64,000 nucleotides of DNA. Origin: Humulus lupulus. Its lineage: Eukaryota > Streptophyta > Magnoliopsida > Rosales > Cannabaceae. Below the pieces are notes generated by a model, which ran no database searches, was not told the origin of the DNA, and saw only the letters and a program-made list of their open reading frames with translations. Below are positions 1 through 16,532 of this stretch, piece by piece; the stretch's first letter is position 1, and every line of letters starts with the position of its first letter. Location: positions 37,284,607-37,348,606 of the forward strand of contig NC_084802.1 in the NCBI RefSeq assembly GCF_963169125.1, in the 5' to 3' direction. Made by a program: the position numbers and the translations under genes.

Positions 1-1065
1 TTTGTGATCAAGGTAGGTTTTAAGAGAAGTGCATATGACAGTTGTGTGTATGTCAAGAACTCTAAAGCTATGGTCTATTTATTCTTGTATGTGGATGATA
101 TGTTGATAGCAAGCAAGGACATGGAGGAGATTAAAAAGGTGAAAATGTTGCTGAATAGAGAATTTGAGATGAAAAATCTTGGATCTGCCAAGAAAATTTT
201 AGGGATTGAAACCATTAGAGACAGGAAGCTAAGGACCCTAAAGCTGTCTCAAGAAGGATATATCTCTAAGATTTTGAGAAAATTCTCAATGACTGGTGTC
301 AAACCAGTCAATACACCTATTGGACAACAATTTAAACTCTCCCATACTCAAGCACCAACTAATATGGAAGAAGAGAGCTACATGTCTAAAGTTCCCTACA
401 CCAGTTTAGTAGGAAGTTTAATGTATCTGATGATATGCACATGACCAGATCTAAGCCATGGTGTGAGCATAGTCAGCAGGTTCATGGGGAACCCTGGATT
501 GGAGCATTGGCAAGCTGTCAAGTGGCTTGTAAGGTACTTAAAAGGAACAAGCTCACTGGGACTGATGTATGGATCATACTGCAGCACCACAAAAGTTGGA
601 GGCTTTGTAGATTCAGATTATGCTGGTGATTTGGACACTAGAAGGTCTCAAACAGGTTATGTTTTTCAACTTAGAGGATGTACTATAAGTTGGAAAGCTA
701 ATTTACAAGCCACTGTGGCACTCTCAACCACTGAAGCAGAGTATATGGCCTGCACAGAAGCTGTTAAAGAGGCCATTTGGTTGAAAGGCCTTTCAAGAGA
801 ACTGGGATTGGATCAAAGAAGTGTAACAGTGCACTATGACAGTCAAAGTACACTACACTTGAGCAAAAATCAAGTCTTCCATGAGAGGACTAAGCATATC
901 GACATAAGACTTCATTTTATCCGAGATGTCATCACAGAAGGGAAAGTGAAGCTAGCCAAGATTGCTACTGAAGAGAACCCAGCAGATATGCTCACCAAGG
1001 TCCTTCCCACAACAAAATTTAGACATTGTTTAGCTCTGTTGCATGTTTCAACAGACTGTGCTTAA
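1..1065 (+). pseudogene. Ty1/copia pol fragment: reverse transcriptase and RNase H
   Basis: This is the 3' portion of a copia polyprotein, which copies element RNA into DNA and degrades the RNA template. The RT palm motif FLYVDDMLIASKD is intact near the start. RNase H follows with DSDYAGDLDTRRSQTGY, the active-site stretch STTEAEYMA and the copia terminal region around KHIDIRLHFIRD. The reading frame stays in one phase from base 4 to the stop at 1063-1065 but is broken by one TGA at 442-444. That codon is probably an old CGA arginine, because the residues on both sides match the family. The 5' part of the element lies outside the window. It is a dead retrotransposon remnant, and the family call is secure. 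Confidence 0.93.
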
Positions 1066-1110
1066 ACATGTTTGTATTTTACTTTTTTCTTTGTAATGCC
1101 TAGATTAGCA

Positions 1111-1125
1111 ATTAGGTGGAGAAAT
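1111..1125 (+). other. polypurine tract of the first copia element
   Basis: A purine-rich stretch containing AGGTGGAGA sits directly before the TG that opens the 3' LTR, the standard place for the plus-strand primer of reverse transcription. It lies about 45 bases after the pol stop codon. Confidence 0.7.
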
Positions 1126-1438
1126 TGTTAGTTAATTGCTATTCTAGGTGTCTTGTCTCGTGACCAAATTGGTTAGTATTAGTTGCCCCTAGGGACGGCC
1201 AGCTAGACTGACCGTTTATTCTGTTATTCCAATAGAAGCACCAAGCCTACAAATAGGCATTGATCACTTTGTATATCCCTGATTGTAACTATTACATTCA
1301 TTACAATAAAGAGAGACATTATTCATTTTATTCAACTAAGTGTTTCTCAGTTACAGTCTTGTGTTTAGTGTTTATGTCAAAGAGTGATTAGTGTTCTGGC
1401 AAGTTCAGTGAAGAAGATCGAAGCCTTATAGACTCTAC
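1126..1438 (+). repeat. 3' LTR of the first copia element
   Basis: The LTR begins TGTTAG immediately after the polypurine tract. A polyadenylation-type AATAAA lies near 1305. The left end is well placed by the tract. The right end is inferred from a CTCTACA terminus just before unique upstream DNA resumes. The 5' LTR is outside the window, so neither the exact end nor a target-site duplication could be confirmed. Confidence 0.55.
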
Positions 1439-1445
1439 ATATTTG

Positions 1446-3440
1446 AAGTTCAAATTATGAAATAGAATGTTAGATAGTTTCAATATAAGAACTTTCTGAT
1501 TTGTTAATTTTTAAAAAAATTAAATTTGAGTTTAAGATTGATTCTTTATTAACTTTTAACATTTTGCTTTTATAATAAACTACTTTTATATTAATCACAC
1601 GTAATTTACATTTCTAAAATTTCTATTGGAGGGAGGATGGCCTTTCCATCCTTATGCGACACTTTGCCTTTTAGGCATAAGGTATTAAATTATAATTTGA
1701 TTATTTATTTTTTCGTTGAATTAATTAATTGTTTCGGTTTCTATAGAGTTGTTTTACTCTAAAATGTGGAATTGATTTGCACTAGGCACTTTTTGTGTTG
1801 AATTATAACTGTGTTCTTAACTTCTTAATACATTAAGATATTGATGATCTAATTTTGATTGTTATTACAACATATATTGAGTTTGATGTCTAGTTTCAAT
1901 TTTTTTTTATAATGTTTATAATTTATGTGGTTTTACATTAGTTGCAGTGACGAAGTCAGGAATTTTACTCAGTGTGGGCTAAATATAAAATTAAGAAATT
2001 TTTAGAATGAAACTTGATGAGTTTTAAGTAAATATTTTCTATTTTTTATTTATAATAAACAAATATTTTAACTAATAACATAAGAGCACTAGCTAGATAG
2101 TACGCTACTTTTATCTTGCCTAAATATCATAAATAGATATTTATAAAAATCATCATAGAGTAGAAAAAATAGATTAGACGAGTTAAACTACCATTTGATC
2201 TTATCAGTTATTAGTATTACTAGATACATGCAACGTGCATTGCATGTTTGCTTAGTTTTATTTATACAATTTATTTATTTTTTTGATAGAATTTGTATCA
2301 TTGTCATATAAATTTCAAATAAATACACAATATTATATATAAAAAAAATAACATAAACATATTAAATAAAAAATTAAACCAAAATATTGTTTATGATTTT
2401 TTATAAAAATAAACATATGTAATATGATAATTTTTTTAAACATATAAATGATAATTTTTTTGAATAAAAATTAAGAATATGTATTATATGTTATTATTAT
2501 AATGATATTTTATAATATTTAAATTTATATTAATATAAGTATTAAATATCTAGTATTGTATTAATTAGTAAAAAATTTATAATTATATATTATTATCATA
2601 ATAATATTTTATAACATTTAAATTTATAGTAAAGATATATTCTATTAAATATTTTGAATATTCCGTTAAAGTTAATCAAACAAACAAGAATTTCCGTTAT
2701 ATCCACACTATTTTATATAAAAGAGATATTTGCAATATGTATAACACATATAAATTTATATTATTTTATATTATATTAATATAAATTTATTGGGAGTACA
2801 AATATCCAAGTCTAAAAAGTATTTATTGATTCTTTTGCCGGGAATCTAGGACAATAAACATTGACTCAATTAGATAAAACAATGACTCAATTAGAGAAGC
2901 CTTCAAAATACTTCAACTATGCAAGGGAATGAATAAAGAAATCCAAAAAGATAATCATAGTGATGAAACAATTTTCTTAAAAATTCAGTGTAGGCTTAAG
3001 CCTACAATCAGCCAAGAGTGGCTCCGTCACTGATTAGTTGTGCATGCTATTTAAGTATATTAGGATCCTTGATGTAATACATTCTCATTATCTTCAATGG
3101 CAAAAAAATAGAAAAAATTATAAGTTATTTTTTGTTACTATGAAGTATAAATTTTCATTAATAAATCCACTCCATTAATGCTCTAAAAATTTATAATTTG
3201 TGAAAAGTTTCTAAAAGAACCACATGAATAACTACCACATGGTTTAGTAATACAACAACACCTATCTTGCTTTGTGAGATATAAGTTCCAATCCCTGTCC
3301 AATGTAAAAAAAATAAAAAAGATGCAATTATAATGGGTTGGGCGCATATATATAAATATATATATCTTTTCAATATTCTTTGTTCATAATATTAATCATT
3401 TGAAAAACTTCCCCAACTGTTTCTATTTTAAACCAAAAAT
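1446..3440 (+). repeat. Copy 1 of duplicated sequence upstream of the acetyltransferase gene
   Basis: Three blocks of this segment, in the same order, reappear closer to the gene. Bases 1446-1740 match 3462-3727, 1728-1920 match 6355-6540, and 3041-3440 match 9131-9440. The last block ends at an ATG-like position equivalent to the true start at 9437. The similarity is clear but diverged, with many small indels, which fits an old tandem duplication of promoter and 5' UTR sequence without the coding part. Block 2 and block 3 are separated here by the hAT-like element. Confidence 0.6.
1945..3032. mobile_element. Non-autonomous hAT-like DNA transposon (Tip100-like ends)
   Basis: The left end CAGTGACGAAGTC and the right end GGCTCCGTCACTG form imperfect terminal inverted repeats of the CAGTG-CGGAGCC type known from hAT/Tip100-like elements. 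A further inverted match (AGTGTGGGCT and AGTGTAGGCT) lies just inside. The 8-bp sequence ATTAGTTG flanks the element on both sides, at 1937-1944 and 3033-3040. The 1088-bp interior is AT-rich and has no transposase frame. The paralogous stretch near 6525-6567 lacks the insertion. Confidence 0.8.
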
Positions 3441-3859
3441 GGTCTAAGTTATGAGATAGAATGGTTTAAGTTATGAGATGGAATGTTAGTTGTTTCAATA
3501 TAGAAACTTTATTATTTTATAAAATTTTAAACAAATTAAATTTTAGTTTAAAATTCATTCTTTATTAAATTTTAACATTTTACTTTTATAATAAATTATT
3601 TTTATATTAATTACATGTAATTTATGTAGATTCTTTAAATATCTTTTGAATTATTTATTCTAAATTTTTTATGGAAGGGAGGGCCCGTATTAAATTTTCA
3701 TTTGCTTATTTATTTTTTGTTGAATTACAAGTCAGTTTGGTGTAACGTTTAGAAAACTAAAAGCTGTTTTTTTTAAAAAAAGTTATGCAATAAAGATATT
3801 TGGTATATAGTCATAAAATAGTTTATTAAAAGATTTAGAGTTTTTTTTCAAATGCGGTT

Positions 3860-4700
3860 ACTATTATTTATATTTTGTAAAACTTAAGTTCTGAAAGTTA
3901 ATTTTATATAAGTTAGATCACTTTAAAATCGTATCATTTAGGTCCCTAAATGTTATTTTTATTTATTTTTTCTTTTAAAATACATAAATAAAATATAATA
4001 AATGGTGAATCAATCTTAAAGATCACTAAATTTATGACAATACCAAATATGATATTGAAAAAAATATATATTTTCATAATATTTTAAAAAATATTTAATA
4101 GTTTTACAAATTAAATTAATTTTTCCTTAAAAAAAATTCTTACCTATAGTTTTTTTAATATTAATAATTGAACTACTACGAGATTATTAATATTTATCAT
4201 GTACATATTTATTTTTATTTTGTAAATTTTTTCTATAATGAAACTTATAAATAATCATATATATATATATATGCACATAAATAACTTTATATACACTATT
4301 AAGTTTAAAAAAATGTATGAAATAAACAAGCATAAATATAATAAAAATTGATAATATCAAAATAATCGAGATAATATAGTTATTAATATTAATTATAAAA
4401 CAACATTGTAGGTAAAAATATTTTTTTTAATGAAACATTAATTTAATTTATAAAAATATTAAATATTTTTGAAAATATCATGAAAATATATTTTTTTCTC
4501 ATGTCATGCTTGTTATTGTCATAAATTAAATGTCAAAATATTTTAAGAATGATTCACCATTTATTTTGTATTTCTTTTATGTATTTTAAAAGAAAAAAAA
4601 TAGTAGTTAGGGACCTAAATGATACGAATTGAAAAGATTCCAACTGATACAAAATCAACTTTTGAGACCTAAATATTACAAAGTGTAAAAAATGAAGACT
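3860..4700. repeat. Large inverted repeat (foldback)
   Basis: The left arm, about 3860-4155, reads in reverse complement in the right arm, about 4406-4700. Examples are TAGGTCCCTAAATG against GGGACCTAAATGATAC, and ATAATAAATGGTGAATCA against GATTCACCATTTATT. The spacer of roughly 250 bases contains a (TA)n run near 4259-4271. Arm ends were judged by eye and are approximate. Confidence 0.5.
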
Positions 4701-4943
4701 GCAGCTGAAAAACCCAAGAATTTATGCAAAAGCTATAGCTAAAAGCTAAAGCTCACACAACCCAACTTTTAGCTTTTTCTAAAAGTTGCTTTATGAAAAA
4801 ACTATAATAAATGTATTTTTTTATCTAAATATATTTACTTATTTATTATATTTTATTTTGTTCTAAAAATATTTTTATAATTTTATATTTATTATAAATT
4901 TTTAAATATTTGTTATTTTTGTAATTTTATATTAATATTAATA

Positions 4944-5355
4944 GGACAATTCTTCTATATGGAATTCACTTTAAGCTCTACCGGTAGGGCTCTCAGTGTT
5001 TCTCGACTCGTGAACAGTTTTCGACGCGACTTTTTTTTATGATCGTGTATATTGTAGCTATTTAGAGCATCTTGCAAATTTTCATAAAATTTCGAATAGT
5101 TTAGAGTACCGAAAACTAGGTTCAACATGTTTTCCACGCGCATAAAAAAAATTAGTCACGTGTGCAATAACATGTTTGAACCTAGTTTTCGGTACTGTAA
5201 ACTATTCGGAATTTTCTGAAAATTTGCAGGATGCTCTAAATAGCTACAATATACACGATCATAAAAAAAAATTGCGCCGAAAACTGTTCACGGGTTGTAA
5301 ACACTGAGAGCTCTATAGGTAGGGCTTAAAGTGAAACCCCTATAGGAGAATTTCC
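4944..5355. mobile_element. Palindromic MITE with 11-bp target duplication (MULE-type)
   Basis: The element is almost entirely an inverted repeat. Arms of about 185 bases (4944-5129 and 5171-5355) flank a loop of about 40 bases. The ends match as GGACAATTCTTCTATA against the complement GGAAATTCTCCTATA, and the arms pair through to GTACCGAAAACTAGGTTC at the loop. TAATATTAATA lies directly on both sides (4933-4943 and 5356-5366), a length typical of Mutator-like elements. There is no coding capacity. Confidence 0.8.
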
Positions 5356-7172
5356 TAATATTAATATAATTTATTATACATTATAATATTATTTTTGCAT
5401 AGTATCTTCAAATTATAATTTATCACACATATTAATTTCATGCTTTAGAAAAAAGTAAAAAGAGAAATAATTAAAGATATAGAAAGAAAGTTTTGCAAAA
5501 TTTAATTTTTACATATTTGTGATTATATCATGATCATTATAATTAGAATCTTAGTTACACCAACTAGTTATAATGTATATTATTGACGTGTGAATTTGTC
5601 AATCAGAAGTGCACAAACTTTTAGGAGAAGACTTGTGCCAAAAAAATAAATAAGATCAAAATAAAATTTGTAAAAATTAAATAAAGTGCACAATCAATTT
5701 ATAGTGGTTTATCTATAATCTCGAGACTACGTTCACTGATTTCACTATGGAGAAAAATGATTACAAAATGAGAGCATTTTCTTTGGAGAATTAGAATTCA
5801 AATTCAAGTCCATTTTACAAATGAACTTCAGCTCTATTTATAGTGAAGCATAAGGATAAACTTGGTAATTTGTGAGATATAGATATTATAAATATCTTAT
5901 TACTTGTTACAATATAGTAGTCATTTAAATTCAAATATACATTTATTTGAATTTAAGTTACAAAAATATTAATAAAATAATACACGAAATATTTAAGAAG
6001 ATTCGTGCTGAATCATCATGCTACGTGTATAAATGTGATTTTTACTACATAACATATATATACACAATTATATGTGTATATTATATAATATAACATTTTT
6101 AAATAGGTACAATGCTTATATTGAAATCTATTTAGTATGTGTGAATATGTTTTAATGAAATAAAATAAATGCGACATATTTAATAATATTTTACCAAACA
6201 CTCTGACACAGCTTTTTCAACTCATAATACTTTAAAATCTATAATTTACTAAATACTCTTTAATTTTTTTCCCACAACATAGCTACAACTGTTTTTCTCC
6301 ACAACACAACTATAACTATATTTCCCCATTTCACAACTATACCAAATTCTTAATTGTTTTGGTTTCTATAGATTTGTTTTACTTTAAAATGTGGGATTAA
6401 TTTAGACTTGACACTTTTTGTGTGGAATTATAATTGTTTTCCTAACTTTTTAATACACTAAGATATTGATGATCTATGTATGTCAATAATTTTGATAGTT
6501 ATTAGAATATATATTGAGTTCAATGTGTACGTTTTTTGTAATGTCTGCTATTTGAGTAAATTAGGATTTTTTTTTTTTAGGAAATTACGTTTTTTTTAGG
6601 TACTTTTTTTAGTACCTATTTTTTTATTATTTTGAGATTATTTTTATAATTTTAATTTATTTGTGTTAATTTTTATCATTTATATTTTAATGTCACATCA
6701 TAATTAACCATCAAGTACTTATTATAGCACTAAGATATATATACAATGCTCGAATAATAATTAACGCTATCATATATTAGAAATTTGGGTGACATGTTAT
6801 TACGTGTAGTGATAATACATAATTAACTATATGTTTAATTAATTAATTACTTTATAAACAATTTTGCTTATTATAACCCCCAAAACATATCACGTAAATT
6901 CATTAGGATATTTTTGTTTTTTGAAGAATGGTATAATTTTAATTTATTTGTGTTAATTTTTATCATTTATATTTGATAAAATATTTTACCACCAAATATC
7001 TAGATAAGGACTAGCAGCATATAACCCAAGACTGAAGGCATTGCATAAAGCGAAGGTCTCAGGACCACAAAAAAAAAAGATAATTTGAAACTCTTGACGA
7101 ATCAAAAGAAAGAAAAGTCTAGTCATTTGTTCGAGAAGAAGAAGAAGTACTTGCAGAGGAAAGGATTTAAGA

Positions 7173-7450
7173 TCATCGCCATGTGGAATGCAGTGCTGCA
7201 GCAGTGGCATTACCAACAAAGTTGGCTTGAATTTCTTGAGGCAACAATCGGTATTTTATGCCAAGTTCTTCAAATATTCTCTTCAATTCTAATACTAGAT
7301 CGGATCTTCGGCTACTCTTGTTCCCATAGTTCTGAAAATTTATGGTATGAGTAACGTACAGAGCTATTGTCATCTTGTTCACATCTTGAATATCCTTAAC
7401 CACCACACTATGACTAGGACGCCAGTGCTGAGGTTTTCTCTCTAGGTACC
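7173..7450 (-). pseudogene. Fragment of an MSL-type mechanosensitive channel gene
   Basis: The minus strand encodes about 90 residues resembling the cytosolic C-terminal part of plant MscS-like channels of the MSL9/MSL10 group. Recognisable pieces are QHWRPSHSVVVKDI, NKMTIALYVTHTINFQNYG and RSDLVLELKRIFEELGIKY, followed by LLPQEIQ and a stop at 7173-7175. The upstream side runs into stops within about 20 codons, and no pore helix or transmembrane segment is present. It lies inside an insertion with a long target duplication, so it is most likely a captured or retrocopied gene piece, not a working gene. Confidence 0.65.
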
Positions 7451-7599
7451 TTAGGCATTCAAAGATTCAATTTCAATATTTTTTCAGTGGAAAATGGTAT
7501 GTTATGTCTGTTGTTTTAGCTATTATTCAAGTGGTATGCTATTCATATTTCTGTTCATAGCGATTATGATAGAACAAGTTGTCTATTTTTTTTAATGAT

Positions 7600-8180
7600 G
7601 TGTGGTAACCGGTTACAACTATAAAAACCAGTTTTATTATTTGAGAGGTGTTGTAGTATCTGGTTACAATTATAAAAATAATTTTTATTTTTTAAGTAAT
7701 GTACCATTATCAAAATATCAATATCGGTTACTTAGTGAGATTTGGAAGAAAAAAAAAATTATATGAAAAAAATAAACTAAATTGATGGTGAAGGTAGTTG
7801 GTTACAACTAGGTCTGAAAAAAAAATGAAAAAAATCATAGACAATTGCGATGGTAACCGATTACTTAGCCTGACTTGGAAAAAAATAAGATTCAAACAAA
7901 AAATCTAAACTAATCATAATCGTAACTGGTTACAGTGAGGTTTGAAAAAAAAAATCAAATCTAAAAAAAATAACCAATTGCTATGGTACCTGGTTGCTTA
8001 GTCAGGTGTGAAAACAAAATCAAATCTAAACAAAAGAATATAAATTAATCGCTATTGTAACTGGTTACACCTAGGTTTAAAAAAATCTGATATGAATAAA
8101 ATGAATCAAGCGTCATGGTACCTGGTTACTTAAACAGATTTGGAAAAAAAACCCGGAAAAATCAAAAGTTTTATTTGCTT
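7600..8180. repeat. Degenerate GGTTAC minisatellite
   Basis: The words CTGGTTAC, CCGGTTAC or close variants recur roughly every 60-70 bases (near 7613, 7660, 7727, 7797, 7855, 7925, 7988, 8062 and 8122). Each is followed by an A-rich stretch containing GGTTTGAAAAAA or GATTTGGAAAAA. Unit boundaries are fuzzy and no protein is encoded. Confidence 0.55.
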
Positions 8181-8531
8181 GTTTTTTTATTTTTTGTACT
8201 TGTATTCTGAATAAATTTTGTAAACCTATCGATACATTTTTTGAGTAAACATTCTAGTTCTATTTCTTTAAATAATTAATAAACACATAAATATTTATGT
8301 TAGAACCTTATTTGATGAACGTTTGGCTGCTAAGCCTATATCCAATTGATCTAAACATCACAGGGAAGAACCTTTTGACAACTTTTGCCATTTTCAACCA
8401 AAAAAACTAATTAGCTAATCTAAGCTTTCATATGTTAAAAGTACCCTAAAATATTCAACTACCTAGCTTCTTATACTACCCTAGTCTATACTAAATAATA
8501 GCAGTCAACTTTTCTTAAGTACATTTCTTAA

Positions 8532-8740
8532 ATCAAATCAAATATGAAGTCAAGTACCTGGTTACTTAAACAGATTTAGAAAAAAAAAAACCCAGAAAAA
8601 TCAAATATGAAGTCAAGCACCTGGTTACTTAAACAGATTTAGAAAAAAAAAAACCCAGAAAAATCAAATATGAAGTCAAGCACCTGATTACTTAAACAGA
8701 TTTAGAAAAAAAAAACCCAAAAAAATCAAATATGAAGTTC
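8532..8740. repeat. Three tandem copies of a 63-bp unit
   Basis: The unit starts around ATATGAAGTCAAGCACCTGG and continues with TTACTTAAACAGATTTAG, an A run and CCCAGAAAAATC. Starts at about 8543, 8606 and 8669 give a period of 63, with a fourth partial start near 8731. It is a recent, homogeneous expansion of the older GGTTAC repeat next to it. Confidence 0.8.
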
Positions 8741-8772
8741 AAAATCAGATGTGAAAAAGAAAAAAACTAGAT

Positions 8773-8807
8773 TTGAAGAAAGAAGAAGAAGAATAAGAAA
8801 GACCGAA

Positions 8808-8838
<31 letters not shown>

Positions 8839-8851
8839 AAGAAGAAGAAGA
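8773..8851. repeat. GAA/AAG microsatellite
   Basis: The stretch consists of GAA triplets. It is interrupted near 8791-8807 and then uninterrupted AAG from about 8808 to 8851. It directly precedes a short GC-rich patch (CGTCGTCGTC and GGCAGCGGCGGAGG) of unknown origin. Confidence 0.9.
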
Positions 8852-9354
8852 AAAATCAGTTCGTCGTCGTCAGAGGCAGCGGCGGAGGTAGCATTGCCGG
8901 AAGAAATCTGAGATGGACATTGAATTAGGGAGGAGAAAGAAAGAAATGAGAAGAGAGATCGTGAGGAGAGAAGAGAAAATAAGAGAATTAAGTTTATGGT
9001 AATTTATTTACCATATTTTAAACTTTTTTTCCAAAACTTACCATATTTTGTACAATTATTTTTTTTCTTATAAATTTAGAAACTATATATATTTTCCCCT
9101 TATTTATGTAAACTTATTTATTTTTTTTTGAATGAGTAAATTAGGATCCTTGATGTAATACATTCTTATTATCTTCAATAGAAAAATAATAAATAAATAA
9201 AAAATAATAAGCGTTTTTTTGTTTTGCTGGAACTAATAAGTTTTTTTTGTTACTAAGAGTAAGAAGTATAAATTTTCATTAATAAACTTAGTGAAAAGTT
9301 TCCAAAATAACCACATGAATAAGTACGATTACAACTCCTAAGAAACTAGGCCCG

Positions 9355-9367
9355 GCCCATATATATC
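9355..9367 (+). promoter_or_regulatory. Candidate TATA element of the acetyltransferase gene
   Basis: CATATATATC lies about 75 bases upstream of the start codon and is followed by pyrimidine-rich leader sequence. The duplicated copy has a comparable TA-rich word near 3347-3366. Assignment rests on position and composition only. Confidence 0.35.
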
Positions 9368-9436
9368 TCTTCAATATGCTTTGTTTAGTTATATTGATAA
9401 TCCGAAAATCCGTTACTGTTTTTTTTTCAACCAACG

Positions 9437-14546
<5,110 letters not shown>

Positions 14547-16532
14547 CTGACTTCTCTTCTCTTCGACTATAAGGTTTCCTTTCCAGATAAAAAAAAGACA
14601 CTAGAGTTGAGTGGTCACTTCTTTTGCTTGTATAATATATAACCAAACATAGTGGACTCCATCTCCAGACTATATATAGACTTATGAAACACAAAATGGT
14701 CCATTGTTTCGTATTCCTAGCCTAGGGTCTTTAATTAGTCTTGACATTACCATTTGTTTCTGATTTATCTTTTACATGTTAATAATATTAGTTATTTACG
14801 ACTTCACAATCAGAATCCATCATTTGCTATTGTTTGTACAAGTTCTTGAAGAAAAGTTCGTGTGTGTAACACGTGCAAAGACTATGACTATGACTATGGT
14901 ATCATCATCAATCACACATCATTGAACACTGATGTATTTCTGAATTAGATCTATCTTAATGGATCAAGTCATGCCACGTCAGATGCTATTGAGATAAGAA
15001 ATGAGACGTGATATTAGACTAGACATTTGTTCTAACGTATAGAAGAAAAATGGTACTAAATATGGCGTGATGAATTAGATCAAATGCCTTGTAAACTCTG
15101 GCTAAGGTAGACCAAGACCTGTAAAAATAGCTCTCTTGAAGTTGCTTACGCTTTTTGAGGGGGACGCGGGAACCGGGTTTAACCTCTTGATTCTCTCCTT
15201 TTTGGAAAAAGAAAGAAAAAACTTAAGTTTCTATGCATCAAGGGAAAAACTATCTCCTTAATGCAAATCTATAACTTATATAAAAAGTACCGGTGAAATT
15301 ATAAAATTTTGGTCAAGTTATTTTGTCCTATTCATTGGTAAAATTATTTTGTCATTTTGTGCATATTTTATATGGCTTTTTCTGCAGTTCCTCATGGGAC
15401 TTAGTCCACCCGGTGTGTCCCACTCATTTTCCAAGTGTCAAAATTTGAGAAATCTAGCTAATATATAAATGTTTGTTTTTAACCTCTTGTAACCGGTGGT
15501 GTGAACCGGTTGAAAAAACTACGATTATGTGGCAATAAAAAGCAGGGGCGTTATGGTAATTGAATATGGTTTTTAATGTATATTTGAGGATATTATAGTA
15601 ATTTTGATAAGAAGTTGTAGTTATTTATAAGATTGGGTACGTATTTTCTGCTAAGTAATTAATAATAGATTCTGCAGAACACTTTTATAGTATAACATAA
15701 CAAAAACAGATACCTATAAATTATTATTAGCTGCTTATTTGAACGGGGTGAGGTTTATTTCTTTATGGATTAGTGGAGCATGAGCATAATATAGTAACAG
15801 AGTATATCAAGTAAATGGTTGAATGATCCAGAGTCATTATTTGCATTTACAATTATTACTTGTTATTTGTTTTTGGCGAAATTAGTAGTAACTTGCATTT
15901 ATTTTTGGTTGCGTTAATTTTTTTTTAATGTTTGGTTTTATATTGTATTAGAGTGACCAAGAAACTAGTTGGTTGATGTATTAGGAGTCTTTATTTTTGT
16001 TAGTTGTTTGTGAAATATTTTACGCTAAACTAGGAATAAATTTTTTATTTTTATTTTTGTGGATTAGGGAAATTGTTTGTTTCTCATATGTTTTTTAGTT
16101 TGTTTGTCAAATTTTTGTTGGTGATTTTGAAAATTATGGATTTATTTTATGATTAATCTTTTGGACTTTTGTTAAAAAAGAATAATTTGTGTGAGTAGTA
16201 GAATATACATAATTAATGAAATATTCAAACTACACCAAACAAAGTTTAGTTGAAATTGCTCATAAGATACACAAGTTTAAAGTGGAGAGAACATTGGCAA
16301 CTTAGTTGATGGCAAAATTATTATTTTGTCATTGATTGCGTGGAAGACCGGGTCAACCATTTGGGAAGTATTGCTATTTCGAGTGTATCGAATTGGGGGG
16401 GAGTATGAAGTCTCCAATTATGTTGGTGTAATCAAAGGAGTGGTGATTGAAGACGAAGACACCTATTTGATTTAGTGCTAATACTCTTTCCCCATTAGAC
16501 CGCACTTGCCTGATTCTTGTATCTAACTGTAA
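14547..16532. other. AT-rich intergenic DNA downstream of the acetyltransferase gene
   Basis: This stretch should include the 3' UTR of the upstream gene. No convincing coding region, RNA gene or element with target duplications was found. The sequence is unique-looking and AT-rich. Confidence 0.6.

Larger units (their letters stand above)
3728..6349. mobile_element. Possible large insertion with TTA target duplication
   Basis: Copy 1 is continuous at the equivalent point, so about 2.6 kb has been gained here. TTA is present at both ends (3725-3727 and 6350-6352). The ends share a rough inverted match, TTTGGTGTAA against the complement of ACTATACCAAA. The interior is very AT-rich and includes a foldback region and a palindromic MITE. 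No transposase frame is seen. A PIF/Harbinger-like origin is possible from the 3-bp duplication but is not established. Confidence 0.35.
6568..9132. mobile_element. 2.6-kb insertion with 15-bp target duplication and oligo-T end
   Basis: The 15-bp direct repeat TGAGTAAATTAGGAT flanks the segment (6553-6567 and 9133-9147). Copy 1 has this site once, followed directly by the downstream sequence. The left end begins with a run of T, equivalent to a poly(A) tail on the minus strand, and the coding fragment inside also reads on the minus strand. Long variable duplications plus oligo(A) suggest LINE-mediated insertion. The interior holds an MSL-like fragment, a degenerate GGTTAC repeat field, a 63-bp triplet repeat and a GAA microsatellite. 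Confidence 0.6.
3462..9436 (+). repeat. Copy 2 of duplicated upstream region, adjoining the acetyltransferase gene
   Basis: This is the gene-proximal copy of the duplicated upstream sequence. It is opened by two large insertions, at about 3728-6349 and 6568-9132. Its last 300 bases contain the probable core promoter and 5' UTR of the histone acetyltransferase gene. Removing the insertions gives the same block order as copy 1. Confidence 0.55.

Noticed and set aside
4955..5143. 62-codon minus-strand frame inside the palindromic MITE
   Set aside because: It lies within an inverted-repeat arm and has no coding features.
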